A stretch of 64,000 nucleotides of DNA from Luidia sarsii (GCA_949987565.1 OX465101.1:28598964-28662963), one strand, 5' to 3'. Counted from the first letter of the stretch, positions 27,975 through 40,929 are shown. The notes: a model not told the origin generated them from the letters alone. Made by a program: numbers and translations.

Positions 27975-30511
27975 TTCCTTTCTTTTGGGGGGGTTTCTGA
28001 AACGGCTCACGACTCGTCCGTCAGCAAACACACCACGTACAAAGTTCGAAGTGTCAGAGGATATTAGGGATTGTTTAGGTTTTATGACGCAGATAAGGCC
28101 GGCCGCTATTTTTAGACCGTGGCAAAAAGTCTCCTTGCTCGATCTATATGGATCACTTGGCTCTCTCACTGTGCTCTAACTTTGCCCTTTCGCAAAATTA
28201 ATTCAATATATCTGTGGACCCCTCCCCCCAGAAAAAACCCTTCAGATTACTTTCCAAAATTTTAAATATATTTGTTTCTTATTTGTTGATGCGCTGCACT
28301 CCGATGTGATGTATACATTTAAAAAGCATTGTTGAATAAAACATTGTTATACGGTCCTTGTGGGAACAACTTCATCCGTTGTTCTTCCCGGAAATATTAA
28401 TGGCACTTTCAGATTTCCGTACGCCGTACATTTGCAAAACGCTTCCTTTTTGGGGATGGGCCTAGATAGATGACTTCCCAGTTCCGACGCTAACTTTTTG
28501 TGTAGGAGGTTACTTTCTGTTCCGGTAGTTTCCAATCATGGACTTATGACTAAAATCAAGAATGGGTATTTATGATGAATACCAAAAACATGTGGTGGAA
28601 GTCTCATGGTTTATGTGTACATTTCATGTAAATAAGTGATAAGTATAAATTTCATAAGCAATATAAAGTAAATTTCAAGTTACAGTAGGCCTATATGGAA
28701 TATGAACAATCTATTATTAATATTACGATATTATTGTGAATGCTAACATTTGGAAGAAAATTAAATTTGCAATTGTTACGGATGTTTTTCTTAATCACAA
28801 TTGTGGCATGCTTGTAATTTGACCCACGAGAGAATGTATTAAACCAGAATGAAATTAAATGAAGCCAAAACGATCAGTTAGTATTATTTTTCATTTGCTT
28901 GATTCTATAGCTTTTGAGATTAGCAAGAAGCATTTCACGACATGGATATGAACAGAGAGGTGTGGTTTAAATTATCAGTGCGCAACCTTCAAACAATGAA
29001 TTTAAGCAGCTATGCAATTACAACATAAAGGTGATTAGATATTGCCTTCGATATTGATTTTTATCATTCTAATTTTTTGCAACTAATTATTATTATTAGG
29101 AGGGCCAGACGTTTCGATCCTAGCAGGACCTTTTTTCAAAGGTCACTGCAGGACCTTTGAGAAAGGTCCTGCAGTCCTGCTAGGATCGAAACGTGAGGCT
29201 ACTGGGACCAGGGAAGAAACCATGGTACTCAGAGTGAGGAAATGGCACTATGGCAGACTACACTAGTCAACCAAAGGGTCATTGATCAACTTGCCTACGT
29301 TTAGGTCGAGATGAGGCTACTGAGTTGGACCAGGGATGAAACCGTGGTCCTGAGATTGGTTACCGAATGGCGGACCACGATTGGTCAACCAAACCCAGGC
29401 TGGTTGATGAATAATCCATTGGTTAACTACTGTGGTCTGGTGTCAGTAGGACCTTAGAGACCCTTTAAAGCATATATGTAACTGTGTACCGTAGGTTTTC
29501 AGAAATTTTGCCCTTAAACTTACATATTTTGCTCTTTACCACAGAAAAAGGCTATCTTTTAGTTTGTATTGACAAATGGATAGCCCTTTTTGGTCAAATT
29601 CATGAAAATTTCTTATTGTGACAAGTAAATTCTGATACTTTCACTTGTTTCTCATCACTTTATAGTAACTTTTTCTAGATAGGAAAATACTCATATAAGG
29701 GGAATAAAAGGCAATTACACTATATCATTATAATGCTCTAGTGGGTGAATCTAAGCAGACAGGTTTTTTTTAGCACACATGGAGCCCAATATCCAAATTC
29801 AAAAGCCTAGCTGAAAAATCTAGAAGACTGTTCTCAGTTTCACCCAGCTTTGGAAATCATCTCTAATCAAGGCTGATGTAGGTTTTTGCAAGAGAGCAAC
29901 TCTCATATCGTAGCCACGATCATGCAGAATGGTCTAACCACGCCTTCACAATATCACAACCGTATTTGATACCTGAAAGGTTAGCTGTGTTAATAGATAG
30001 GATGTTCACTTGATGGTTCCTATCTTACTAGATGACAGGATGGAAGAATTGGCAAACTCCTTTCAACCTTTAGTTAGACGCTGTGGAGGACTTTCTACAG
30101 TACATTCAAACTAGTATTGGTTTCTTTTAGGCTAACTTTTTAATAAAGGCTGACTTTTAAAACGACTTTCTAACTAATGATACCAAGTGAGGATCCCTAT
30201 CAAAGTAAAAATGTCCACTCAAGGATTGTCGACCACCATTATTTGAGAATATTATCACCTGAAACCTTCTCAAGAAATCTCGGAGTTTTCTAACTAACAA
30301 AGGAAAGGAAATCGGCTGGGACATTTCCCAAACAAATTATGAAAACAAATTGAAAGATGGTGAAAATCAATCGTAAGCAAAATTAGTAATAATTCTACTT
30401 CATTTAAAAGTCGGCCTAAAAGAACCCAATACCAGTATGAATATGCTTTCAACCAAATCATCAGCCTTCAGTAGCACACACTTGTTTCTGTCAGGAAGCT
30501 GAGCTTTGCTT
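27975..30511. other. Intergenic: 5' of dehydrogenase, 3' of GALM
   Basis: Contains the 5' flank of the dehydrogenase (no clear TATA box seen) and AT-rich unique sequence. A diverged local duplication at about 29190-29400 repeats gaggctactg...accaggga and ggtcaaccaa. No gene was recognised. Confidence 0.5.
29098..29200. mobile_element. Repeat family K, inverted pair forming a hairpin
   Basis: Two opposed copies of a motif reading acgtttcgatcctagcagga, then cctttctcaaagg, joined head to head. Single or partial copies occur near 23555-23592, 39880-39925, 43895-43945, 45878-45948, 48800-48895, 51630-51705 and 57345-57600. This is a recurrent, probably foldback, element of this genome. Confidence 0.85.
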
Positions 30512-33500
30512 TTACCAGGAGAACTTGAAGACTGTCGTCCGCTCGTACTTCTCGCCTGGCCTCAAGATAGCATTGGGAAAGTTGGGCTGAAAAAAAAAGA
30601 ATACCCCATGAAAGCTTCGATATTTTGAGTCAAACAAAGAAAGGAAACCCGCTGAAACAATTTTGAACAATTGAACAACTTTGACTGGACCCGGACATGA
30701 ACCCGAGACCACTGCTCTGCTTACCAGCACTCTCACCATCTGAGCTAATTAGCCCTAATTTGACTACAAATGCTAACCACAATTGCTTCGCATTTTGGGG
30801 GGCTTGTGTTGATGCCAGCAAAAAATAAACAGTTTTGAAAGTGTGGTTCAAATTGTAATTATTTGCACAATAGGGTCGTTCCCAATACGGAAATAATCGC
30901 AATTTGAATCGCGATTCAAAAGCCGGTTTCTTTTGATCGCACTGCGCGTGTGGGAATGGCGGAATTAACGCACTGACGAACGTAAACAAACCCTGTGCTG
31001 CACTTCCTGGCAGTCAGCTGCTGGCAGGAAATGCCATGCGCGCGGTGCGATTTGAGCGGAGCGTTCCCACACACATCGCGTCGAAAAATAAACGCGATTA
31101 TTTGAAGAAAAAAATCTCACTCTTGAGTGCAGTTCGAATCGCGATTCAAATCCCACTAATAATCGCGTTTATTGTGTACCCACACACAAATCGCAATCCA
31201 AACAATCGGGTTTATTTGGTGTAGTGGGCACGGCCCTAACTTGACCACAATTGCTCACTAAAGAGCCTCGCAAAAGAAAGGTTTTGAATTGCGGTACAAA
31301 TCTTGATAACTTGCACAGTGGGAACGGCCCTATAGAGAGGACATGAACCTGCAGGGGGATTGCTCGCTGGTTAACCTGGTTGACGGCGTCGGGAAAGTTG
31401 CACGTCTCCAGGCAGAGGCCGCAGTGCTTCTGGTAGTAGACCCCCTCCTTGCCGCGGGCCGAGCCGTCCACAAAGTTGGCCGAGTAGAAATGCACCCCGG
31501 GCTGACTGGTGGACACCTCCAGTGACCGGCCACTCTCAGGATGGCTGACCCTGGTCGGCGAGAAAGTTGACCGTCCAAATGCAGTCAGTCTCCCAACGGA
31601 GCGTTCCACAAGCTTCTTGCAAACCTCTTGATATAATATTGGCTAAGAAAACTTTGACTGGACCGGGATTTGAACCAGAGACCTCTGGTTCTGTGTACAA
31701 AAAGATTGACTTTGTCTTGGGTTCAAGTCCCAGTCCAGTGCATTTTTCTTTGGTATTTTTAACAAGTGGTTAAACATTTGGTTAAATTACAAATTTGAAG
31801 AGGCAAAGATTGACACTTTGCTGACTCCAATTTATTTACAGGCCGGGGCTAAATTAAAAGCTAGAGCTATGGCTGGGGATTTGTGATAGACAACAGCACA
31901 CCTTACACTAGGCTGGTGCACAGGCTACCCATGGCAATAGCCCTTAGCCGTAGTGATTTATTTGATATAGCCTCGTAGCCTGACGAAGAGCACTGTCCGA
32001 AAGGCTGAGTTACTGCCTTTCCTCAGAGCCATACTCCATCTCGAAAGAGATTTACTTTCACATGGTGTCCCCACACAACTGTCCACTTTGTGCTTCCACC
32101 GTGCAAAACTTTCAAATCTGATTTAGCCTTGCATGTACATATAGCCTTACTTGATGGAAAGCTTGTCCCTTCCGGGGGAGTTGAGGCCAAAGCTGTTGTC
32201 GAATCCTCCGCCAGCGACGTCGTGAATGCGCTCGATCAGCTCCACCGGCTGCCTAAAATCGTAGACCGTGTCCTTGACGGGAGCCAGCTGCCCTGCACAT
32301 TGCGGACACACAGCTGTTAGAGGGGGAACCAGCTAAACGTAGTGTGGATGCCTCGCGGGCGACTGCCGAGGCCTAGTCCGAAGTCGTGTCTGATCCCGTG
32401 GAAGCCGCTAGGGAATGGCAGAGGCTGCTTGCTACATAGACATGTGCGCTACCCCTGGCCATAGCCAATGGATTTGGCCACAGCCATGACCAGGAGCTCA
32501 TGACAAAGGTTAAATTACACACAATTAATGAGTATGAATAATATGATTATGAATAATAATAATCAAGTGGCCATGGAGTGGCATACAAGTCAGAACTAAA
32601 CTAAAAGAAAACTTTGACTGGACCAGGAGTCATGAGATCACTGTTCTGCTTACCAGCACTCTCCCATCTGAGCTACCCAGCCCTTACATGTAGATGGTGG
32701 CCTTCCCAAATAGTCAGCTGGTCTTTGCCGGGGTGGGGGCGCCAGTCAGATTTAACCATCAACTGCTGCATTTTGCCATGAATCAAATCCCTGCTTTCAT
32801 TCAGATGCAAACAACCAATTGTTGTAAACCTGGCTACAGCAGCTCAGGGAGCAGACAACAAGGATGCAACGTTTTCAATTTAAGTCAAACAAACAAAGGA
32901 AAAAAGACTAACATTTTTGTGTCAAATAAAAACAAAATACATGTACCTGTCGGGATGAGATTCTCATCTACAGGAATGTAATGGTCTGCGTCAATGCTGA
33001 CCCTATGCTGGTAGATGGCACTGGCATCCTTGGAGATGATGAAAAAAAGTGATCAAAGAAAACTTGAGTGACCAAGTAAAGGGAAAAATTACCAATTTTG
33101 CCTAGAAAAAAAAAAGCTACCTAGCAAAGAAAACATTTTGAAACCGCAAATAAATCACCCGAAATTGAATGCCCTGCCCTGCCCCCCTTCCCTTCCTCTC
33201 CCCTCCTGCCCTGCCTTGCCCTTCCCTTGCCCTGTCCTTCCCTTCCTTTCCCCTTCTGCCCTGCCTTGCCCTGGCCCTGCCCCTGCCCCTTCCCTTGCCC
33301 TGCCCCTGCCCCTGCCCCTGCCCTGCCCTGCTCTCCCCTCCCCTCCATTCTACTCACGTGCCCGGCCAAGTTGAAGTAGGAGTGATTGGTCAGGTTGATG
33401 GGCGTTGGCCTGGTGGTGACTGCTGTTAGCACCACCCTTAAGGCGTTGTTATCGGTCAGTTCATAGGTCACCTCAGCGGTCACCTCCCCAGGGTATCTCT

Positions 33501-36500
33501 CCTCACCGTCGGCACTCTTATGGGTCAGTCTCAGGCAGTTGCCCTCCACTATAGCATCCCAAACACGCTGTTTCAAAAGAATACATTTCTATGAATGTTG
33601 CAAAAATAACCAAAGAAAGCTTTTACTGGACCGGCACTTGTACTCCACTCTTCTTTACTTCGCATGAAACAAAAGTGAAGTTTGGGTTGTCAAGGCTTGT
33701 GTTAAAGCCCCTACACAACATTGGTAAGATCGAAAAACAGAAATGTTCACAGATTTACATAAAATTTATACAGTTTGAAGATGGTTATCGTAGAAACCTT
33801 GCACTGAAATATTTCTGCCTAAAATGCTGTATTTTGGGAGAAAAGAGTAAAAGAAATCGTTTACGTCTCACCGAGATCTAAACTATTTTTCGGAACAGTC
33901 CGGCGTTGAATGCTGCATTTTCGCGAGACTCGGTTGGCGGATTGAGCTGAAATTTTCACAGGTGTGCTACATAATGCATCTGTTGGATCAGACAACGTAT
34001 GGATGCTATTCTTTGACCTCAACCAATGTTGTGTAGGGGCTTTAAGCGGCTCTATAAAACTGCCCCCTGTTCCCAAGAAGCTACCTTGTGCACCTGTGTT
34101 CCCGCTATGAATTTTGTCAACCAACAGAGGGCGCTATGTGAAGGCCGACAGTAGAGTACCTACATAAAGATGTAGGTACTCTAGCCAACAGTACAAGAAT
34201 TGTGCATGCGTGATTTGTAATGTATGTATACAGCACATCCAATATATTAGCTGGAAACATGTACCTCATTCTGCAGATTGGCAAAAATCTGTAATGTGAA
34301 AGGGTTTGTTGAACACAGATACACGCGGTGACAGGGCGTAACCAAGACTAGCACTGACCATGCCAAACCCTTTGAAGCCGCCGTGGAGGTGGTTGGGACC
34401 GTTGTTGGTGTCCAGCTGGAATTCTTGCCCGTCGATGACGAAGCGTCCCTCGGCAATGCGGTTACAGCAGCGGCCGACGACGATCCCAAAGTAGAAGCGG
34501 CCATCCTCGTACCCTGCAATCCGTTTGGGAGACCGAGGAGGGTCAGTCTTACACAGCCGGCGCCAAAGCAAATGGAAGCGAGTACATAGCCAGGTTTACA
34601 ACTCATCTTCTTTGTTTCTTGACTGTAAAAAAGGCTTTGATCCTTGGAGATACGGCAGTTAATGACTGACCGCTTCTGATTGAAATCCCTACTCTGGCAA
34701 AGTTAGTTAACTATATAGACTGCTTGAACGACACCCACACCCCATGTAGCTGACTGGCATCCCCACCCCAGCAATAATAGTTGACTATAGTTGACTGGTA
34801 TCGCCACCCCCGGCCAGCAAAGATAGTTGATTATAGTTGACTGGTATCGCCACCCCCGGCCAGCAGAGATAGTTGATTATAGTTGACTGGTATCCCCACC
34901 CCCGGCCAGCAAAGATAGTTGACTATAGTTGACTGGTATCCCCACCCCCGGCCAGCAAAGATAGTTGACTATAGTTGACTGGTATCCCCACCCCCGGCCA
35001 GCAAAGATAGTTGACTATAGTTGACTGGTATCGCCACCCCCGGCCAGCAAAGATAGTTGATTATAGTTGACTGGTATCCCCACCCCCAGCCAGCAAAGAT
35101 AGTTGATTTATAGTTGACTGGTATCCCAACCCCCGGCCAGCAAAGATAGTTGACTATAGTTGACTGGTATCCCCAACCCTGGCCAGCAAAGATAGTTGAT
35201 TATATAGTTGACTGGTATCCCCACCCCCGGCCAGCAAAGATAGTTGATTATAGTTGACTGGTATCCCCACCCCCGGCCAGCAAAGATAGTTGATTTATAG
35301 TTGACTGGTATCGCCATCCCCGGCCAGCAAAGATAATTGACTATAGTTGACTGGTATCCCCACCCCCGGCCAGCAAAGATAGTTGATTATAGTTGACTGG
35401 TATCCCCACCCCCGGCCAGCAAAGATAGTTGATTTATAGTTGACTGGTATCCCCACCCCCGGCCAGCAATAGTTGATTATAGTTGACTGGTATCCCCACC
35501 CCCGGCCAGCAAAGATAGTTGATTTATAGTTGACTGGTATCCCCACCCCCGGCCAGCAAAGATAGTTGATTATAGTTGACTGGTATCCCCACCCCCGGCC
35601 AGCAAAGATAGTTGATTTATAGTTGACTGGTATCCCCACCCCCAGCCAGCAAAGATAGTTGACTATAGTTGACTGGTATCCCCACCCCCAGCCAGCAAAG
35701 ATATTATTCATTATAGTTGACTGATATCACCACCCCAGCAAAGCAATGTTAGTTGACTAACTTGACTTGACAGTTGACTAATTGGGAAGGCCCCATCCAA
35801 GGGTTGGATAGCTCAGGGGCAGAGTACGTGCTGGTGTGCAAGCCACAGGTCTCAGGTTCAAGTCCTGGCACAGTCAAATTTTCTTTCTTCTTTTTAAACA
35901 ATGTTTAAAAGAAGTTCCCAGGCCAGTAATTGAAAATGGACCAAATTGTTGAAAGATATTAGCCTACTACTTTACTACTAGTACTACTACTACTGCAAGT
36001 ACTAATACTAGTACTAGTGCAAGTACTAATACTAGTACTAGTACTAGTAACTAGTAGTAGTACTAGTACTACCATAGTAGTAGTAGTACTAGTAGTACTT
36101 CTAGGGCTACAGTAACACTAACAGTAACAGTAACACTAACAGTAGACAGTACAAGTACTCATGGAGGAATGAAATATTACAGCCAAATAATAATTAATTA
36201 CACACCAACAAATTAAGGTGCATTTTTAAAGTAGAAAAGTGTGAAAGTAAAGCCGTATCATTAAATCACATGTTCTTATGAAAACACGAATTCTTGCATG
36301 ATATCGACCATGCATCGACCACAGAGCTTGCTCAGTCCATGCATATCCGACCACTCCATAGATCCGACCAACATCGCTGGCCCCTCCCCCTTCCCCGCCC
36401 TTCCTCTAATCCTCATCACCGATGCACTGTGCGCACACAAACCTGCCACGGTGTCATGGCCCAGCACCACATCCTTGACACTGCCGGCCTTGTCCGGCAC

Positions 36501-36629
36501 TTCGATGGCCGTGACGGCGGCTCCGTACGTGATGACCTTGACCGTCACCCCGTTGGCGTTGCGGAGGGTGAACCGATGCACCTGCCTCCCTCCCTTGGTC
36601 AAGCCGAACTCTTCCTGGGTAATCCCCAT
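30512..36629 (-). CDS. GALM: Galactose mutarotase (aldose 1-epimerase)
   Basis: Minus-strand exons: 36629-36443 (ATG), 34513-34359, 33567-33358, 33028-32947, 32292-32151, 31550-31376 and 30586-30512 (TAA). All are GT-AG with consistent phases and total 1026 nt, or 341 aa; human GALM is 342. The enzyme interconverts alpha- and beta-D-galactose in the cytosol, feeding the Leloir pathway. The substrate-binding His in NHLHGG is at 106, the catalytic acid His of NHSYFNLAG at 176, and the catalytic base Glu in CLETCNFPDA at 307. His176 and Glu307 have the same numbers as in the human enzyme. The C-terminus LRPGEKYERTTVFKFSW matches the family. The start lies in a good context and gives a typical N-terminus. 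Intact gene; introns 1 and 3 carry tandem arrays, and introns 4 and 6 carry SINEs. Confidence 0.97.
30650..30765 (-). mobile_element. SINE fragment in GALM intron 6
   Basis: Head region with ctcagatggtgagagtgctg on the minus strand and the ggtccagtcaaagttg block. It ends about 65 bases upstream of the last GALM exon in the sense direction, in the same orientation as the gene. Confidence 0.75.
30765..31334. repeat. Compound repeat with palindromic gaatcgcgattc motifs
   Basis: The 16-bp palindrome ttgaatcgcgattcaa is at about 30903-30918, and a 12-bp core of it recurs at about 31135. The ends read tagggtcgttccca (about 30871) and the complement-like tgggaacggcccta (about 31319). The flanks also share a diverged direct repeat (gcacaatagg / gcacagtggg). 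Fits a decayed DNA-transposon derivative in GALM intron 6; class uncertain. Confidence 0.6.
31650..31760. mobile_element. SINE fragments, opposed
   Basis: aactttgactggaccgggat (antisense tail/head) is followed by gggttcaagtcccagtccag (sense B-box), so two heads face each other. In GALM intron 5. Confidence 0.6.
32600..32915 (-). mobile_element. tRNA-derived SINE, full-length-like copy
   Basis: Same head and body as 9285-9560, including the complements of ggtggccttcccaaatagtc and gatgcaaacaaccaattgtt. In GALM intron 4, ending about 30 bases from exon 4. Confidence 0.82.
33166..33345. repeat. (CCCTG)n array in GALM intron 3
   Basis: Pentamer ccctg with cccct and ccttc variants. It begins within about 15 bases of the exon 3 donor as read on the minus strand. 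Here the pre-mRNA carries the purine (GGGAG/CAGGG) strand, unlike the arrays in the + strand genes. Confidence 0.95.
33702..34045. mobile_element. MITE family A, intact reference copy
   Basis: 344 bp bounded by perfect 24-bp inverted repeats, starting ttaaagcccctacacaac and ending gttgtgtaggggctttaa. The outermost four bases are TTAA on both sides, as expected for a piggyBac-type target site, although TTAA is itself self-complementary here. Non-coding. In GALM intron 2. Confidence 0.92.
34755..35740. repeat. 46-47 bp minisatellite in GALM intron 1
   Basis: About 22 head-to-tail units of gactggtatccccaccccc, then ggccagcaaagatagttg and attata or atttata. Units differ mainly by one T and by ccc/gcc variants. 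There is no unique spacer between units. On the minus strand the units read as a repeated peptide in open frame, which is an artefact. Confidence 0.97.
35779..35905 (+). mobile_element. SINE copy, + orientation
   Basis: gggaaggccccatccaaggg then a tRNA-like head (ggatagctcaggggcagagt, B-box ggttcaagtcc). The acceptor stem does not pair well, so it is not counted as a tRNA gene. GALM intron 1. Confidence 0.78.
35960..36165. repeat. actagt/agtact trinucleotide-type repeat
   Basis: Mixture of act, agt and ctagta units that is largely self-complementary (tactagta), followed by acagtaacacta units. A similar array lies at 40930-41200. Confidence 0.93.
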
Positions 36630-37242
36630 CGTTATTATAATTATTATTATAATGACAAACAAAACCAACTTGTGCTCAAACTCGGACGCGGCTAGCTGTG
36701 ATTAAAAACACAATAATCACGTCAGTGAATATCGTCGTTCTCTCTTGCTGAGGTTGCACTTGCAGTTACACTTAATAAGTTACAGCCGATTTCCGAGGTG
36801 ACTTTGAGAAGGGGGCGATGTTATTTCTCAGCCCATCAAACTCACTTAGACCTGGACAGGTTGTTTTCAACTGTTCAATGACGAGTGCGCCCTCTTTAGT
36901 TGTACCCGAGTTACATCATAACCAGACTGAACCTGGCACCAGACTGAACCTGGCCCTAAATTAAATTTGGAAAAGTGATTGTACCCTAGGCATTTTACTA
37001 AAAACCATTGAATTTGGTATCATCTGAAAGAGTAAATTCTACAGAAGATATAGCTTACCTCGACTTTCATAGTCCAGCCAATCTTCCAGTCTGACAAATT
37101 TTACATTGACCAAAATACACTTTCGGTCAGAAACTCATTAGGCCCTATTTTTATACGCTGCTATAGTCATTTTACTGATATCCTAATTAATACTCCTCAT
37201 TTGGAAAAGTGACTGTTCCCTCGGCATTTTGCTAAAAGCCCC

Positions 37243-37593
37243 TGCACAACATTGGTCGAGGTTAAAGAATAGCATCCACACGTTGTCTGATCCAACATAT
37301 GCATGAAATAGCACACTTGTGAAAATTTCAGCTCAATCCGCCAATCGAGTCTCGAGAAAATCGTGAAAACCGCTTCATTTGTTTCGATTTGTTCCGAAAA
37401 ATAGTTTAGATCTCAGTTAGACGTTAACGATTTCTTTTACTCTTTTCTCCCAAAATACAGCATTTTAGGCAGAAATATTTCAGTTTGAGGTTTCTACTGT
37501 AATTTAACCATCTTCAAACTGTATATAGTTTCATGTAACTGTGAACATTTCTGTTTTTCGATCTCACCATGTAATTGTGTATAAGGGCTTTAA
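37243..37593. mobile_element. MITE family A copy
   Basis: Starts taaaagcccctgcacaac and ends ataagggctttaac, with internal catatgcatgaaatagcaca and gaacatttctgtttttcgat shared with the other copies. Confidence 0.85.
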
Positions 37594-37842
37594 CTGTTAA
37601 GCAACATTTTGACCAAGGTGACTCCAAAATTATCAACTATTACCGATCCGAAATCAATCACTAAAAAATTAAACCCGCCAAAGTCGGCCAAACAGACAAT
37701 TGTGTTCGATCCGGCAAACGAAATCCCCGAACTGTTTTTCTATGTAGCTTCCGTTGCCAGGGCAAGGCTTCTGCTCTGTTAAAAAGGAGAGGAACAAAAA
37801 ATAGTCATGATCTCAATTGCATGAATTAAGGGCCGCGCAATT

Positions 37843-38316
37843 GTGACCTGGCACAGCATAATGAGGAATAACCCCCACTTTTGAGATTTTGAGATTTTCT
37901 ATCGATGTGAAAGAGTATACCATTAGCTTTCAAATGATATCAAAATTATTTCCGTGTGAACTTTGTTGTAAATGGTACAAGGGGACTTCGCTCGTTCATT
38001 TGGTACCATGCAGACACAATACAGCAGCACCATTCTAACTCCTCGAAAGCGGCCATTCAAAAAGGCAGGAACTTTACATTTTCATGAAAACAGTACACAA
38101 ACACTCCCCCGAAATCCTCGGTTTTTTTCGACATGGAGAGACGGATTTTGGAAAAATCCTTTGGACATAATATCCTCCAATACATGAACTTTCCGAAAAA
38201 TTAATAAAAAAAAACATCATTTTTTTTATCGAATTGAGAAGATACTTTGACTTCAGGCGTTGTTTACTCGAAAATAGTTTGGGTGGGATATTCCTCATGT
38301 CGCTGTGCCGGGTCAC
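37843..38316. mobile_element. MITE family C, long form
   Basis: Same termini as the 252-bp copies (gtgacctggcacagcataat ... gctgtgccgggtcac) but 474 bp long. An extra block of about 220 bp lies at roughly 37948-38165. It may be the progenitor form from which the short copies were deleted, or it may carry an insertion. Confidence 0.85.
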
Positions 38317-39223
38317 AATTAATATTCTGTCTCCTGGTAAATCCATTTTTTCCCATTCTAAATACATGTATGGTGCCTATGCCCAATTCATCCTAAAGTG
38401 TTTAATAATCATTAATAGTTATCAAAGTGTTTAATTTATTTAAAGTGTTGTATATTTATTTCAATTATCATTTTTATTAGCGTTGTGGTGGAAATTGGCA
38501 AGCCCCTCGAGTGTGATTGAGTTCGCATTATTTTGGCAATCATTCTGGGTGCTACCAATACCATGATCATAATTATAATTATGGGCCTACTGCTTGTTTT
38601 TCATGTTGGTATTTGCCCTATTTAAAATTGTATCCATAGGCCTATAATAGGCCTACGTTGAGTTTCACACGTATAATTATGGGAGCAATTCTTTGACCTT
38701 CGCAAAGGAATAGACAGTGTATACCCTACCTTTGATGGACACGCATTAATTATACTCTCAAGGCAAGAATTAAGTCTGTACTGTACATAAAGACTTTAAT
38801 CCCATAATCTAGGAAACCGAATATAATAGAATTGTGCATTCAATTAAATTGGTATTAGGATTCTATATATAGTAGGTTCTGGGATCCTAAAAAGAGAAAT
38901 AGAACACTGACGTACGTGTGCCGATACTACATGTACTTCTGCCTCCATCCGTCATTTTTGTTTCCCCCGTAGGTAAGCAAGTCCAAAATTATTCACGATT
39001 TTCTCATGAATAAAATTTTATTTACGTCTGATGGAAACAATGAAAAAAATTATGAACAGTTAATGTAAATCATGAATTTTTATTTTTACTCGCTTACCTA
39101 CAAGAAATTTAGGGACACTGACCGCCGTTCGGAAATCGGCCCTGAATTACGTTAGCCTGTGGCGAAAGTGGCGGCATGGATAGTGTGTGTGCGTGCGCTG
39201 GTTGAAATTACATTATCGTTCTA

Positions 39224-39606
39224 AACATACAAACAACATTGGTAAGATCGAAACACAGAAAATGCTCACAGATTTACATGAAACTTATACAGTTTGAAGA
39301 TGGTTATGGTAGAAACCTCGCACTGAAATTATTTCTGCCTATAATAAAATGCTGTATTTTGTTTTAGAAAAGAGTAAAGAAATCGTTCACGTCTCACCCC
39401 TAGATCTAGAAGATTTTTCGGAACAATTCGTTGAATGCTGCCTTTTCGTGAAACAAGTGAAGCGGTTTTACTATTTTTCTCGAAACTCGGTTGGCGGATT
39501 GAGCTGAAAATTCCACAGGTGTGCTATTTCCGTGCATATGTTGGATCAGACAATTACGTATGGATGCTATTCTTTGACCTCGACCAATGTTAATTGTGTT
39601 ATCCCT
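39224..39606. mobile_element. MITE family A copy with degraded ends
   Basis: Interior (ggtaagatcgaaacacagaa ... gctcacagatttacatgaaa) matches 33702-34045. Both terminal inverted repeats are partly lost. Confidence 0.82.
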
Positions 39607-40929
39607 TGAATAAAAATTAATTATCCTTATAATTATTAAATATCTAATAATTTATTATCATTATATACTCTCTGTCCTTTGGAAGATTTAATTATTCGTT
39701 ATGATGATAGGCAAATAATTATATGCACTTTTACTTATAGAATCATTTTTATACTCTTTTTGGCGTCTAATTATAGTTCGGAGAGCCTCCTGACAGAAAC
39801 TAGATTTTGGGCAATCCTTCTAGAGCTAATTGGATGTTGTTTTTGTTGTCATTATTTTTAGTGCAAAAATATGTTGCAAACTGCCTTTGAGAAAGGTCCT
39901 GCTAGGACGGGATCGAAACGTCAGGCTCTTCGAATTTTGTAGGCCTATTATTATTGTTTTCCTTTATTTGTTTGATTGTTACTTAGGGTTAATTTAGTTT
40001 TGTTTTCACATTTTTTGGTATTTTATTGTGCGTGCTGTGATATGTTTATATCCCGGAAATTGAAATAATGGGCGCCGCGGGAGATTTTCGCTTTTTGGCT
40101 GACAGATCGAGTCAGCGATCAACCGTACACCGAAGACAATTATAATTTTTTATTTGCTTTCACACCGATCGAAAGTACATGTACACGTATTGGTTTGGTT
40201 CGAAATTGTGTGACGGAGTACTGTAGCGATCTAATTGTACGACGATCGAAATCCAAAAATGTTTAAAAAATGGAGTAAGAAGAGTCATGTGGGTGTAGGC
40301 ACACATCTGTGATGAGCCACGTTTGCAGTGTATGCTGTACCGTACACTGCGTTCTTCCGCATGATCACATGTACACCGGCGGTGGATGGTCACACCCACT
40401 CTGTATAATGGCCAAGTGGAGCTCCATGCTTGCGGGGCGACCTTTGACTCAACGATTTTTACTCCACCCATGATGCAAGGGTTACTTTTGCGTTAATTGA
40501 ACCGGCAATAATTCCATTTCGGCTAAGAACTTATAATAAGAAGCATTATTTTCATAGGAAAGACTTCCATGGTATGTGGCAGGATGTATGTTTTGTGGGA
40601 GAGATTTTGGACACTTTAATTACACCCCGTACTGCAAAATGAGCAGTTCCATCATCGACGGGTCCAAGGTCATCATGACTTACCCGGCTGGAGCCCAGAT
40701 AGTGCTTCCCCGACACTAACACTACAGTAACACTACAGCCTGTACAGGTGCATTGCATAATGCATGAAAGGGACCATATACATGTAGGCCCCTTTTCATT
40801 ATAATTGCACACCGCAATTTGCCTTCATCTGCCGCACAACGACCGCTACACAGCAGTACATGTACAAATATACACTAAATACAGTACACCGATTATAGAT
40901 TGTGACGGACATCACGTGCCGGTGGAAGG

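Noticed and set aside
27515..28000. Arg/Pro-rich frames on the + strand
   Set aside because: Antisense shadows of the GC-rich first exon of the dehydrogenase.
35108..35711. Repetitive peptide frames on the minus strand
   Set aside because: Open only because the minisatellite unit lacks stops; it lies in GALM intron 1.
34755..35740. Regularly spaced repeats that might suggest a CRISPR-like array
   Set aside because: Units are contiguous with no unique spacers, and the context is a eukaryotic intron.
35793..35870. A tRNA-Ala gene
   Set aside because: Good B-box and a TGC in the loop position, but the acceptor stem does not pair and the SINE body flanks it.
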